Assembly (NCBI RefSeq): GCF_000400735.1
Contig: NZ_KE007375.1
Location: 1 to 64,000, forward strand
DNA from: Acinetobacter tandoii DSM 14970 = CIP 107469
GTDB lineage: Bacteria > Pseudomonadota > Gammaproteobacteria > Pseudomonadales > Moraxellaceae
DNA: 64,000 nt
Reading direction: 5' to 3'
Of the stretch, positions 46,445 to 56,277 are shown piece after piece. Position 1 is the first letter of the stretch; every line of letters begins with the position of its first letter. The translations under genes and the position numbers were made by a program. Under the pieces are notes generated by a model. The model made no database searches. It saw only the letters and a list, made by a program, of their open reading frames with translations, and was not told the DNA's origin.

Positions 46445-47008
46445 CTAAAGCTTTAGCCCAACACGAAAACCTCTCGCAGCATAATAAGATTCAGCCCCGT
46501 TATGATAAGTAAACACCTGACCATAGCGACGGTCACAAAACAATGCTCCGCCCAAAGACCGAATAGCATCAGGTGTATTCACCCAACTTGATGTTTTTTG
46601 GTCAAAATTCCCCAATTTTTGTAGTTCACGATATTGCTGTTCTGTCAGGAGTAATGTGCCCATCACCTCTGCCAAACGCAGCGCACTGTCTTGTGGCGGA
46701 TTCTGCTTTCGAGCAGCCAAGGCTTCTGCGTCATAACATAAACTACGACGACCTATGGGGCTTTCCTCTGCACAATCAACAAAATAATATTCATCGCTGT
46801 TTTGTTCAAATTGAATAAGATCAGGCTCGCCCCCTGTTTGCTCCATCCAGTGCAAACTTTGAATTTTTTTAGGTTGTGCTTGAAGTTTGGATAACACTTC
46901 ACTCCATTTGAGATGGGGATGCCTTAAAACATGCTGCTCGAAACGTTGTTGTAAACGGGTAAAAAGTTGCTGATCATCCAATGGCAGATCTAAGTTGTGA
47001 TAGCTCAT
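46445..47008 (-). CDS. DUF4256-family protein
   Basis: 187 aa. Family features: HPHLKWSEVLSKL, MEQTGGEPDL, FVDCAEESPIGRRSLCYD and the C-terminal AESYYAARGFRVGL. Soluble, of unknown function, common in varied bacteria. It probably heads a two-gene unit with the DUF6868-like gene. Confidence 0.9.
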   Translation of the reverse strand: MSYHNLDLPLDDQQLFTRLQQRFEQHVLRHPHLKWSEVLSKLQAQPKKIQSLHWMEQTGGEPDLIQFEQNSDEYYFVDCAEESPIGRRSLCYDAEALAARKQNPPQDSALRLAEVMGTLLLTEQQYRELQKLGNFDQKTSSWVNTPDAIRSLGGALFCDRRYGQVFTYHNGAESYYAARGFRVGLKL

Positions 47009-47565
47009 CTCTGCTCTTCTTTTTATGACATTATTTTTCAGAACCTGCTCTTATCATGTTACTGAACGAGATAAAAAACATCGTCTTAATTTGTAAATGA
47101 TGTAAACAAGTAAAGGGAATATAAATAAGAGGTTAAAATATTATTAAAATTATATTGTTATTCGATTTTATTCTAAAAAATTTTTAGGGTGTCAAGGGAA
47201 AACATCCGTGGTTTACTTCAACAACCATGACTTTGTAAATCATAACCTTGTGCCTATAAACTTTTGGTTTATAGCGTCCTAAGCCGAATCGAGACCTTTT
47301 GGGTAAGCACTACACTCACGTTGTACGCAACTGGTAGCAATCTACTCTTTCCGATCCCCATCACACCCTTGAGATATAGTGTAGGCAGATTCAACTGGGA
47401 TTGTTTTCCTAAAAACTAGATTTTTTTATTTTTTTTAAATATATTTCCCACGATAATAGAAATATAGAGAATTAATTTCCATTTAATAAATTTTAATCAA
47501 CTTTTAATTTCACTTTTATGTATATTTTGCGTTTTTTTACCAAGCCAACTCCAATAAATCTAAAA
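47009..47565. other. Intergenic stretch with a distinct structured block
   Basis: 557 bases. Within AT-rich sequence, 47190-47400 has a different, more even base composition and several inverted repeats, e.g. CTATAAAC / GTTTATAG (47253-47273). On the minus strand a short frame reads GIGKSRLLPVAYN and stops. It could be the non-coding relic of an insertion sequence or a structured RNA. It is not a tRNA that I can fold. Confidence 0.45.
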
Positions 47566-48453
47566 TTATGCCCAAATCACCATAATGGCTGCCAAAATGA
47601 CTAAAAAAAGTCCCAAATGATCGGAACGAGCTAATTTTTCTTTAAAGAAATATGCAGAAATCAATAAACTAAATAGAATTTCAATTTGCCCTAAGGTTTT
47701 CACTAAAGCCACGGTCTGCATACTCATGGCACTAAACCAACCTAAAGATGCCAAGAAACTACATAAACTAACTTTAAAAGTCAGTCCCATACGCTGCCCC
47801 ATGTGGTACAAGGTTTTTCTGCTAAATAAACCGAGGTACAACAATAAAATCACACATTGAAAGCTAATTAAAATACATAACACCCACGCCGCACGGTGCA
47901 AAAATGGCAGCATTACAAGTTCTAAACTGGCTTCACGTACCAATAAAGAGGTAATTGCAAAACATAATCCACTGCCTAATCCAATCACTAAAGTTTTGAA
48001 AGAGAGTGTGCTCTGATTATTTCCTTTACTTAGAAAGAATACGGCGATTGCACCTACTAGTACCCCGAACCATCCCCAAACCGTTAAGTGTTCTTGTAAA
48101 AACAACACGCCAATTAAAGCTGCCAAAATGGCTTCGCTTTTTGCCAAACCAATCCCAATCGCATAATTTTTTTGTTGAAATAATTTCACCATTAATGCAG
48201 TTGCATAGATCTGACTCACACCTGCAATCACAATATATAGCCAAAAATGTGTCGAAAAACTCACAACCGCTGTGGTAGGTTGTTGGTGATATAAAATTGC
48301 AAGGTAACTTAAGGCAAAGATTGGAGAAAAGAGAAAACGCGCTAAGGTAGTTCCATACACATCAACTGTGCTACTGAGTTGCTTTTGAAAAGCATTACGC
48401 CACGCCTGCATAAATGCAGCCATAATTGTGAATAATACCCAAGCAATTGCCAT
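47566..48453 (-). CDS. EamA-family (drug/metabolite) transporter
   Basis: 295 aa with ten membrane helices in two EamA repeats (about 1-140 and 150-290). The second half ends KTLGQIEILFSLLISAYFFKEKL, the classic final-repeat motif. Substrate unknown. Single gene. Confidence 0.9.
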   Translation of the reverse strand: MAIAWVLFTIMAAFMQAWRNAFQKQLSSTVDVYGTTLARFLFSPIFALSYLAILYHQQPTTAVVSFSTHFWLYIVIAGVSQIYATALMVKLFQQKNYAIGIGLAKSEAILAALIGVLFLQEHLTVWGWFGVLVGAIAVFFLSKGNNQSTLSFKTLVIGLGSGLCFAITSLLVREASLELVMLPFLHRAAWVLCILISFQCVILLLYLGLFSRKTLYHMGQRMGLTFKVSLCSFLASLGWFSAMSMQTVALVKTLGQIEILFSLLISAYFFKEKLARSDHLGLFLVILAAIMVIWA

Positions 48454-49034
48454 AGCTCTAACTTCATCTTTAACTCGGTGGTTAATTTACTCGCTTCAAA
48501 TTCACTTTTCGAGCTTTAGTTTCGATTGATTTAACTGATGTATGTTGCTTCTGCGGCAAGGCGAAAATCTAACGAATAAAAACCATATTGGTTTTCAAGA
48601 TAGAGGAGTGTAAATCAACTAGACAACCTAAGGTTCGCGTGTAATGTGCTTGATCTGAAAAGCTAGCTTCAAAAGCAAGAGCAATTAAACTCTAGCTTTG
48701 AATACATAATTGAATGACATAGCCCACTTTTAACAAAGATACCTGTGACTTTTAAATGTATAAAGACCTTTCATTTGGTCACGGTGATTAGTAAAAATTG
48801 AATTGAAGCTAACTTATTTAAGAGCTTAATAACTAAGCTCAACTCGTACTGCTTCTTTTTTAAATAGCCGATCCCTACGGTTATTCAAGCATTGCCCTAT
48901 ATCCAAAAAAATACCAAGAATTTTTTAATCTCTTGCTTTTCAATTTTTACTGTAAAGCAGATGTGCAATTTCAAGCAAAATAGTGGAAAATCAAATGAAT
49001 TAATTCTTCTATAAATTGTCGAAGTGAGCATTTC
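48454..49034. other. Intergenic stretch of 581 bases
   Basis: Nothing recognised on either strand apart from the AT-rich promoter area before ygfZ (from about 48900). No hairpin terminator of note, no RNA gene. Confidence 0.35.
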
Positions 49035-49760
49035 ATGAGTACTCTTGCATTTACGGCTTTCACCCTTAATGGCGTAGACGCGCAAAAATTTCTACAAGGT
49101 CAAGTCACCGTTCACGTAGAACGTCTAATTGAAAACCAAACTCGCTATACCGCAATTTGTGATCTTAAAGGTCGAATTCATTTTGGCTTATGGCTGAAAA
49201 AAATAAATAATGAAAGTTTTGAAATTGTGACCACACTCGATCAAAGTGAGGAGTTTGCCAAACATATTCGAAAATTTGGCGCGTTCTCGAAAATGAAACT
49301 CGAACCTGTTGGCATCGTATTTCCAACAGTTGTCGATATTCATACGGAATTTTCAACCTCAGAAACCGATATTCAAACTTGGCAATTACAAGCGATTCAA
49401 ACTGGACAAGCTTGGATTTGCCAAGCTTCTGAACATATATTCCAACCCCAAGAATTACGCTTACATCAACGTGAAGGTGTTCACTACGATAAAGGATGCT
49501 ACCTTGGTCAAGAAATTGTGGCGCGCCTATGGTTTAAAGCAAAACCAAAACATTGGTTACATTTGGTTCAAGGACACGGTGAAGCACCAGCCCCTGCGAG
49601 TCAACTTAACAAAGATGTGGAAGTAGTCAATAGCATCTCGACACCTGAGGGCTATAAAGCACTAGTCGTTGCAAAACCAACTGCAATTACTGAGTTAGAC
49701 GCACAAATTTTAGACCTGCCTGAAAAATTGAATGGTGATGTTGCAAGACCAGTTCAATAA
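49035..49760 (+). CDS. ygfZ: Folate-binding protein YgfZ (CAF17/GcvT fold)
   Basis: 241 aa. N-terminal FTLNGVDAQKFLQGQVT and the family hallmark KGCYLGQEIVARLWFK near 152-167, with the functional Cys. It helps maintain certain Fe-S enzymes in a folate-dependent manner. At 241 aa it is shorter than E. coli YgfZ (about 326) but usual for Moraxellaceae as far as I know. A strong terminator follows. Confidence 0.92.
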   Translation: MSTLAFTAFTLNGVDAQKFLQGQVTVHVERLIENQTRYTAICDLKGRIHFGLWLKKINNESFEIVTTLDQSEEFAKHIRKFGAFSKMKLEPVGIVFPTVVDIHTEFSTSETDIQTWQLQAIQTGQAWICQASEHIFQPQELRLHQREGVHYDKGCYLGQEIVARLWFKAKPKHWLHLVQGHGEAPAPASQLNKDVEVVNSISTPEGYKALVVAKPTAITELDAQILDLPEKLNGDVARPVQ

Positions 49761-49780
49761 TTACGTTTAAATATATTTCT

Positions 49781-49809
49781 AGATCGTATATGAATCACAT
49801 ATACGATCT
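49781..49809 (+). terminator. Terminator downstream of ygfZ
   Basis: Perfect 12-bp arms (AGATCGTATATG / CATATACGATCT), 5-base loop, then a T-run, 21 bases after the stop. Confidence 0.85.
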
Positions 49810-50020
49810 TTTTAAAACTCATAAAAATAATATAAAAAATAAATATTTATAAATATTTTAAGTTCTGAGTCGTTCTCAAGTTATTCCAGCCAATATGATT
49901 ACACAATCCCTATTTTTGGTTATTTTTTATTCAATTACATTTATTCAAAAATCAAATAATGCCTAAATTAAATTTATATATTTCAGCCATTTAAAATAAA
50001 ACCATTTTAAAAATATAGAA

Positions 50021-50094
50021 TTTTTACTCTATTTAGCCGTTTTTTTGAACTAATCAGTTCTACTAGAGCATTTACTCTTATTTTAATTGTGTTA
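50021..50094 (+). promoter_or_regulatory. Upstream region of the first FadL gene, shared with the second
   Basis: TTTTTACTCTATT (50021-50033) and GCATTTACTCTTATTTTA with GTGTTA following (50068-50094). Near-identical pieces sit at 51697-51709 and 51757-51784 before the second fadL-like gene. Likely a common promoter or regulator site kept after tandem duplication. The rest of 49810-50210 is AT-rich with no ORF. Confidence 0.5.
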
Positions 50095-50210
50095 TTTTTG
50101 TCACATGGAGTAACAATATGATTTTGGTCGGACTTACCAAAAATTCCAGAATTAACAAAAGCATGATTCAACATGCATAAAAATCGTGTACCTCAAGGGA
50201 AGATGAAAGA

Positions 50211-51494
50211 ATGAAATTAAAAGCTCTAACTACCGCAATGATTCTCGCAGCATTACCAACCGCTGGAGCATTTGCTGCAGCACTCGACCGTTCAGGACAA
50301 TCAATTTCTGCCTTCTTACAACCTGGCAACTATTTTGAAGCAGGCCTTTCTGCACTTGATCCAAACGTTTCAGGGAAGGTTCGTTCTGGATATACACCAA
50401 GTCCAGCAGTACCAGCGAATGTTGTTGGATTACAAAATACAAGCCTTGGAGACATGGGGGATGATTATTATTTCCCAAGTGCTGCACTAAAATTACAAGT
50501 AACTGATCATTTTTCTTTTGGTTTAATTTATGACCAACCATTTGGAGCTGATGCAACTTATTCTCTATCAGATACTGGTTCTGCTGCCTTAGGAGGTGTG
50601 GGCTTATTTCATAATGGCAAAGAATCAACCAATGTTGAAGTTAAAACCCAAAACATTGCCATGATCGTGGGCTTCCAACCGAATGAAAACTTTAATATTT
50701 ATGGTGGTGGTGTTTACCAGACAATAAAAGGACATGTAAAACTTCGTGGTTTAGCATATGGCGGAGCTGCAGGATTCGGAGGATATAATGCTGATATTAG
50801 TGAAGACAGTGCGACAGGATGGTTAGCTGGTTTTGCCTACCAAATTCCTGAAATTGCCTTGAAAGCATCTGTTACCTACCGTTCTGAAGTTGAACATAGT
50901 GTCGGAATAGAAGAATCTTCTATTGGTACAGGAACTCTTTCCGCTATTATGAACAATCCTGCATTAGCGGGTGTAAGTGCTACAGGTGATACAGATGTGA
51001 CTACACCGCAATCTGTTAACCTTGATTTCCAAACTGGAGTTATGGCAAATACTGTAGCTTTTGCGAATGTGCGTTGGGTAAATTGGAAAGACTTCGCAAT
51101 TCGCCCTTATGCATTTGGTGTAGCAGCAGGAAAAACTCCAGGTTATCCAAATGGATTTGACTTAGTTGCTTACAGTGATGATCAATGGTCTGCGAATGTC
51201 GGTGTAGGTCGTAAACTGAATGAACAATGGGCAGGTAATGTATCTGTAGGTTGGGATTCTGGTGCTGGTAATCCTGTAACAACACTAGGTCCAACAGAAG
51301 GTTATTGGAACCTTGGCCTAGGTGTTCAATACAGCCCTACTCCTGCAACATTCATTGCTGGTGGTGTGAAATACTTCTGGTTAGGTGATGCTAAAGCACA
51401 AACTGGCGCACAATTTGGTACATCAAATTATGTAGCAGACTTTTCTGACAATGATGCACTTACATATGGTTTAAAAATCGGCTACCGCTTCTAA
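50211..51494 (+). CDS. FadL/TodX-family outer membrane transporter, copy 1
   Basis: 427 aa. Cleavable signal peptide (about 1-23, ends GAFAAA), then LDRSGQSISAFLQPGNYFE at the mature N-terminus, the plug-domain start in this family. Beta strands run to a C-terminal Phe (KIGYRF), the outer-membrane insertion signal. It takes up long-chain fatty acids or other hydrophobic compounds. The second copy downstream matches it closely along most of its length. Confidence 0.92.
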   Translation: MKLKALTTAMILAALPTAGAFAAALDRSGQSISAFLQPGNYFEAGLSALDPNVSGKVRSGYTPSPAVPANVVGLQNTSLGDMGDDYYFPSAALKLQVTDHFSFGLIYDQPFGADATYSLSDTGSAALGGVGLFHNGKESTNVEVKTQNIAMIVGFQPNENFNIYGGGVYQTIKGHVKLRGLAYGGAAGFGGYNADISEDSATGWLAGFAYQIPEIALKASVTYRSEVEHSVGIEESSIGTGTLSAIMNNPALAGVSATGDTDVTTPQSVNLDFQTGVMANTVAFANVRWVNWKDFAIRPYAFGVAAGKTPGYPNGFDLVAYSDDQWSANVGVGRKLNEQWAGNVSVGWDSGAGNPVTTLGPTEGYWNLGLGVQYSPTPATFIAGGVKYFWLGDAKAQTGAQFGTSNYVADFSDNDALTYGLKIGYRF

Positions 51495-51510
51495 TTCATA
51501 CATGCCTCAA

Positions 51511-51540
51511 AAGACCATCCTTCTGGATGGTCTTTTTTTG
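51511..51540 (+). terminator. Terminator downstream of FadL copy 1
   Basis: AAGACCATCC / GGATGGTCTT arms with a 4-base loop, then T7. It separates the two FadL-like transcripts. Confidence 0.88.
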
Positions 51541-51696
51541 GCAAAAAGTATCATTTCTTAAATCACAATATCTACTAAACTTAGCCAAGTGTTTCTAAAT
51601 TAAACATTTAATTTTTCACTTAAATGATTCTACAATTAAACTAATTACTCTATTTTTTTATATATAAATCATTAATATACACACGTATCATTAGTA

Positions 51697-51784
51697 TTTT
51701 TACTCTATTCAAGTACTTTTTGTGTATGAGCTAGTTCAATTAATAAACGGCATAGTGCATTTACTCTTTTTTTATTTGTGTTAC
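51697..51784 (+). promoter_or_regulatory. Upstream region of the second FadL gene
   Basis: TTTTACTCTATT (51697-51709) and GCATTTACTCTTTTTTTATT followed by GTGTTA (51757-51784), corresponding to the upstream region of copy 1. The second block lies about 45 bases before the ATG here, against about 117 in copy 1. Confidence 0.5.
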
Positions 51785-51829
51785 CTTCCCTTAACTTTTA
51801 GTTACAAAGCGATATCAGGGAAAATATCC

Positions 51830-53050
51830 ATGAAGCTTACAGCTCTTAAAAAAGCAATTTTACTCTGTCTTATTCCTACTACTTCTACATTTGCAGCGGG
51901 CCTTGATCGCTCTGGTCAATCTATTGCAGCTTTCCTACAACCAGGAAACTACTTTGAAGCAGGTATTTCTATACTTGATCCAGATGTTTCAGGCAAAGAC
52001 AAAGACAATAAAAATACGGGTGACATGGCTGGTGACTATTACTTCCCTCATGCAGCTTTGAAAATCCAAGCAACTGATCATTTCTCTGTTGGTTTGATCT
52101 ACGACCAACCCTATGGCGCAGATGCCGAATATTCTGGGAATAGTGGTTTTGTAGAAAATCGTCCTGTTCCCTTTAAAGGTGGTACATCTGTTGTTGTTGA
52201 TACTCAAAACTTAAATTTATTAGTAGGTTATCAACCGAATGAAAACTGGAACCTGTATGCTGGGGCAGTGTATCAAACGGTAGATGGAACGGTCTTGCTT
52301 CGTGGTACAACCTATAGTGTTCTTAATGGTTATGATTTTAGAACGGGTGAAGATGAATCTGTAGGCTGGTTAGCAGGTGTTGCATATCAAATTCCTGAAA
52401 TTGCATTGAAAGCATCAGTAACCTATCGCGCTGAAATTAAACATAAAATGAATGCTTATGAGCATTTTGGGCTTGCGGGTTTAACTGGTAATGCAAAACT
52501 TGATGGTGTCATGACCGCATTAAATGCCTCAAGTGGTGAAACAGAATTAACCACCCCTCAATCTGTCAATGTCGATTTCCAAACAGGCATCATGACCAAT
52601 ACTGTGGCATTTGCCAATGTACGTTGGGTAGACTGGTCAAACTTCAAAGTTCAACCATATAACTTTGGAAAACTGTCTCAAGTCTTAGGGCAAGCTGGAC
52701 TTGTAGCTAATAAACCAAATGGCTTTAATTTGATTGACTATAAAGATGATCAAATTTCGGCAACTGTTGGTTTGGGACGTAAATTTAGTGATCGTTGGGG
52801 TGCCAATGTATCCGTAGGCTGGGACTCTGGTGCAGGAAACCCTGTGACTACACTTGGCCCAACTGAAGGCTTTTGGAGTGTTGGAACAGGTGTACGTTTC
52901 TCTCCAGCAGAAAACTACTTCATTGGTGCGGGCGTAAAATATTACTGGTTAGGTGATGCAGATGCCGTAACAGGTGCTCATTCTGCAGCAGGAACATTCA
53001 CTGACAACAATGCCATCGCATATGGTTTGAATTTAGGCTACAAATTCTAA
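51830..53050 (+). CDS. FadL/TodX-family outer membrane transporter, copy 2
   Basis: 406 aa from ATG 51830, where a signal peptide begins (MKLTALKKAILL...STFAA). The longer in-frame start at 51722 would place 36 residues before it and overlap the shared promoter blocks, so it is rejected. The mature part opens LDRSGQSIAAFLQPGNYFE and ends LGYKF. It keeps SVGWDSGAGNPVTTLGPTE, also present in copy 1. The most variable segments between the copies are short loops, which may mean different cargo. Confidence 0.92.
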   Translation: MKLTALKKAILLCLIPTTSTFAAGLDRSGQSIAAFLQPGNYFEAGISILDPDVSGKDKDNKNTGDMAGDYYFPHAALKIQATDHFSVGLIYDQPYGADAEYSGNSGFVENRPVPFKGGTSVVVDTQNLNLLVGYQPNENWNLYAGAVYQTVDGTVLLRGTTYSVLNGYDFRTGEDESVGWLAGVAYQIPEIALKASVTYRAEIKHKMNAYEHFGLAGLTGNAKLDGVMTALNASSGETELTTPQSVNVDFQTGIMTNTVAFANVRWVDWSNFKVQPYNFGKLSQVLGQAGLVANKPNGFNLIDYKDDQISATVGLGRKFSDRWGANVSVGWDSGAGNPVTTLGPTEGFWSVGTGVRFSPAENYFIGAGVKYYWLGDADAVTGAHSAAGTFTDNNAIAYGLNLGYKF

Positions 53051-53060
53051 TCTTTGCAAT

Positions 53061-53092
53061 AAAAAAGACGGACTTTAAGTCCGTCTTTTTTG
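53061..53092. terminator. Bidirectional terminator between FadL copy 2 and thrH
   Basis: AAAAAGACGGACTT / AAGTCCGTCTTTTT arms with A and T tracts, between convergent genes. Confidence 0.88.
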
Positions 53093-53107
53093 TTTAATTT
53101 TATAGGA

Positions 53108-53725
53108 TTAAGCAGGAATATCACGTACAGATGCCTTACGAATGGCTTCTTTTAACGCATCATAACCGTTGATTGCTGGGAATTGTGGAAACTCAGCAAT
53201 CACATTTTCTGGCGCATCAAACAAGAAACCATGATCTGCTTCGCCTAGCATTGTGGTGTCATTATATGAATCACCTGCCGCAATCACACGGAAGTTCAAA
53301 CCATGAAGTGCTTTAACTGCCTGACGCTTCTGGTCAGGTTGACGTAATTTATAAGCAGAAATCATCCCCTGCTCATCTGTTTCTAACTTATGACAGAAAA
53401 TAGTTGGCCAACCCAATTGTTTCATCAACGGATGTGCAAACTCATAGAAAGTGTCTGAAAGAATAATAAGCTGGAAATGCGTACTCACCCATTCTACAAA
53501 TTCTTTTGCACCTGGAAATGGTCCCATTTCCGCAATGACTTCTTGAATATCATCCAAGCCTAAATTATGTTGCTTTAAAAGATCTAAACGTTGTGTCATT
53601 AACACATCGTAATCAGGAATATCACGTGTTGTCGCTTCTAGCGCTTTAATTCCAGTTTTTTTCGCAAAGTTAATCCAAATTTCTGGAACTAACACACCCT
53701 CTAAATCTAGACATACAACTTCCAT
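53108..53725 (-). CDS. thrH: Phosphoserine phosphatase / homoserine phosphotransferase ThrH
   Basis: 205 aa from Met at 53725 (MEVVCLDLEGVLVPEIW). HAD motif I is DLEGVL with the nucleophile Asp7, motif II LSDTF, motif IV GDSYNDTTML. The DLEG and PEIW variants mark ThrH rather than SerB. It can move phosphate from phosphoserine to homoserine. Single gene. Confidence 0.92.
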   Translation of the reverse strand: MEVVCLDLEGVLVPEIWINFAKKTGIKALEATTRDIPDYDVLMTQRLDLLKQHNLGLDDIQEVIAEMGPFPGAKEFVEWVSTHFQLIILSDTFYEFAHPLMKQLGWPTIFCHKLETDEQGMISAYKLRQPDQKRQAVKALHGLNFRVIAAGDSYNDTTMLGEADHGFLFDAPENVIAEFPQFPAINGYDALKEAIRKASVRDIPA

Positions 53726-53926
53726 GAATACTCCCAACTGTCTATGAAAAAAATTTGGACTATAATAGCATCAACTTATGATTCAGTAATTGCTGTTTTT
53801 TAAATCTATTTTTTTCATAAGCATTTATTTTTTAATGCTAAGTAGAAATATTCAATTCAATTAGAATATTTTCAAAATCTTTTAATATAGGTTTTGAAGT
53901 CTCCAAGCCTATAGCCAGGAACTCTA

Positions 53927-54661
53927 ATGACTACTATCCCTACTATCGATCATATTGATGCGCTTGCATCTGAATATGCTGATAAATCTCCAAGTGAAAT
54001 TTTAGAACTCGCACTGAATCAAGAAGGTGAAATTGCCATTTCTTTTTCTGGCGCTGAAGATGTTGTACTGATTGATATGGCAGCCAATCTGGGTAAACCA
54101 TTCCGTGTTTTTAGTTTAGACACGGGCCGTTTGCACCCAGAAACCTATCAATTTATTGAAACTGTGCGGAAACATTATAATATTAAGATCGAAATCTGTT
54201 TCCCAGAATCTGAAGCAGTTCAAGCGCTCGTCAATGAAAAAGGGTTATTCAGTTTTTACCAAGATGACCATAAAGAATGCTGTGGTATTCGTAAGGTACA
54301 ACCTTTACGCAAAAAACTGGCGACTTTGGATGGTTGGATTACAGGTCAGCGTAAAGACCAAAGCCCAGGGACACGTACTGAAATTCCAGTCATTCAATCT
54401 GATGTTGGTTTTTCTGGCCCTGGCAAACAGTTAATTAAATACAATCCTTTAGCAAACTGGTCAAGTGCCGAAGTATGGAGCTATATCCGTATGATGGAAG
54501 TTCCATATAATCCGCTACATGAGCGTGGTTTTATTTCAATTGGCTGTGAACCGTGTACGCGACCTGTATTACCTAATCAGCATGAGCGTGAAGGCCGTTG
54601 GTGGTGGGAAGAAGCCACACACAAAGAATGCGGATTACATGCTGGCAATTTAGCAAAATAA
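53927..54661 (+). CDS. cysH: Assimilatory adenylyl-sulfate (APS) reductase
   Basis: 244 aa. PP-loop fold with SFSGAEDVVLID (39-50). Four iron-sulfur Cys are present as C118-C119 (ECCGIRK) and C207-x-x-C210 (GCEPC), and the catalytic Cys235 sits in ECGLH. The Cys-Cys pairs show it binds [4Fe-4S] and so uses APS, unlike E. coli CysH, which uses PAPS. It reduces activated sulfate to sulfite with thioredoxin. A terminator follows. Confidence 0.93.
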   Translation: MTTIPTIDHIDALASEYADKSPSEILELALNQEGEIAISFSGAEDVVLIDMAANLGKPFRVFSLDTGRLHPETYQFIETVRKHYNIKIEICFPESEAVQALVNEKGLFSFYQDDHKECCGIRKVQPLRKKLATLDGWITGQRKDQSPGTRTEIPVIQSDVGFSGPGKQLIKYNPLANWSSAEVWSYIRMMEVPYNPLHERGFISIGCEPCTRPVLPNQHEREGRWWWEEATHKECGLHAGNLAK

Positions 54662-54673
54662 TTTTGTCAAGCC

Positions 54674-54704
54674 AAAGCCACTGAACTATTCAGTGGCTTT
54701 TTTT
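54674..54704 (+). terminator. Terminator downstream of cysH
   Basis: Perfect 12-bp arms AAAGCCACTGAA / TTCAGTGGCTTT with a 3-base loop and T-run. Confidence 0.88.
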
Positions 54705-54834
54705 CAGATTGATGGACACATAAAGCCGTAACTTTTCTAGGTAAAAGGCGCTATACTCAAATCAAGTTTTATAATTCTAACAATGTGACTCAGAAAGGAG
54801 TCACCATAGAAATTGCAGTGAGGCAATCGACACT

Positions 54835-56214
54835 ATGCGCCCATTACACCCTATTGATTTTATCTTTTTAACATTAGAAAAACGGCAGCAACCTATGCAC
54901 GTTGGGGGATTATTTCTTTTTCAAATTCCTGAACATGCACCTGAAACTTTTCTACAAGATTTGGTTGCAGATATTCGCAGCTCGAAATCCATTCCTGTTC
55001 CACCATTTAATAATAAATTGAATGGCCTATTATGGGATGAAGATGAAGAATTCGATCTTGATCATCATTTTCGTCACATTGCCTTACCTCATCCCGGACG
55101 TATTCGAGAATTACTGACTTATATCTCTCAAGAGCATAGTGCACTGATTGATCGAGCCAAGCCTTTATGGACGTGTTGCATCATTGAAGGTATCGAAGGC
55201 AATCGTTTTGCCATGTATTTTAAAATTCATCATGCTATGGTGGATGGTATTGCGGGCATGCGTCTGGTCGAAAAATCACTTTCGCATGACCCACACGCTA
55301 AAAGCATTGTGCCACCATGGTGTGTCGAAGGTCCTCGTGCCAAACGTTTAAAAGAAGCAAAAGTCAGCCGTATGAAAAAAATCATTACGGGGTTGAAACA
55401 ACAAGTAGAAGCAACGCCTATCGTGATGCGTGAACTTTCCCAAACAGTCATGAAAGATATGGGACGTAATCCAGACTATGTCTCTAGCTTCCAAGCGCCA
55501 AGCAGCATTTTAAATCAACGTGTTAGCTCATCACGTCGCTTTGCTGCCCAATCTTTTGAGTTTGATCGTCTACGTCATATTGCATCAGCTTTAAACGTCA
55601 CGATTAATGATGTGGTGTTGGCGATTTGCTCTGGTGCATTACGTGAATATTTACTGAGTCAAAATGCTCTACCAAAGAAACCTTTAGTTGCCATGGTTCC
55701 TGCTTCCATTCGTGATGATGATTCAGAAGTATCAAATCGAATTACCATGATTTTGGCGAATTTAGGTACGCATAAAGAAGATCCTTTAGAACGTTTGCAG
55801 ATTATTCGTCGTAGTGTTCTGAATGCAAAAGAACGTTTTAAACGCATGAACTCTAACCAGATCATGAACTACAGTGCATTTGTTTATGGTGCAGCAGGCT
55901 TGAATATTGCCTCTGGTTTAATGCCGAAACGTCAGGCATTCAATTTGGTTATTTCTAATGTGCCTGGTCCACGTGAACCTTTATATTGGAATGGCGCGAA
56001 ACTCGATGCACTTTATCCAGCATCAATTGTTTTAGATGGTCAAGCTCTCAATATTACCATGACCAGCTATTTAGATAAGCTTGAGGTTGGACTCACGGCG
56101 TGCCGTGTCGCATTACCGAAAATGCAAAACTTATTAACGCACTTGGAAGAAGAAATTCAACGATTTGAAAGTATTGTTGGGGTTAAAAGCCCAAAGTTGA
56201 AGGCGGTGAGTTAA
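54835..56214 (+). CDS. Wax ester synthase / diacylglycerol acyltransferase (WS/DGAT)
   Basis: 459 aa. Active-site HHAMVDG at 132-138 (His133 the base); opens PLHPIDFIFLTLEKRQQPMHVGGL; NVPGPREPLYWNGA near 376-390 and the N-domain PLW motif. It joins acyl-CoA to long-chain alcohols or diacylglycerol to make storage lipids, as in Acinetobacter AtfA. Acinetobacter genomes may hold several paralogues, so I cannot say whether this is the main one. Its proximity to the FadL-like porins is suggestive for lipid handling but they are separate transcripts. Confidence 0.92.
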   Translation: MRPLHPIDFIFLTLEKRQQPMHVGGLFLFQIPEHAPETFLQDLVADIRSSKSIPVPPFNNKLNGLLWDEDEEFDLDHHFRHIALPHPGRIRELLTYISQEHSALIDRAKPLWTCCIIEGIEGNRFAMYFKIHHAMVDGIAGMRLVEKSLSHDPHAKSIVPPWCVEGPRAKRLKEAKVSRMKKIITGLKQQVEATPIVMRELSQTVMKDMGRNPDYVSSFQAPSSILNQRVSSSRRFAAQSFEFDRLRHIASALNVTINDVVLAICSGALREYLLSQNALPKKPLVAMVPASIRDDDSEVSNRITMILANLGTHKEDPLERLQIIRRSVLNAKERFKRMNSNQIMNYSAFVYGAAGLNIASGLMPKRQAFNLVISNVPGPREPLYWNGAKLDALYPASIVLDGQALNITMTSYLDKLEVGLTACRVALPKMQNLLTHLEEEIQRFESIVGVKSPKLKAVS

Positions 56215-56250
56215 CCGCAGAAACTGATGACAAAAATTAAGTAGAATAAA

Positions 56251-56277
56251 TTAAGGGGCTTCACATGAGCCCCTTAA
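56251..56277. terminator. Bidirectional hairpin at the end of the WS/DGAT gene
   Basis: TTAAGGGGCT / AGCCCCTTAA arms with a 7-base loop. It overlaps the stop codon of the small minus-strand ORF. Confidence 0.75.

Noticed and set aside
50230..50628. Minus-strand ORF of 132 aa inside FadL copy 1
   Set aside because: Antisense shadow of a clear porin gene, Gln/His/Leu-rich as expected from reversed codons.
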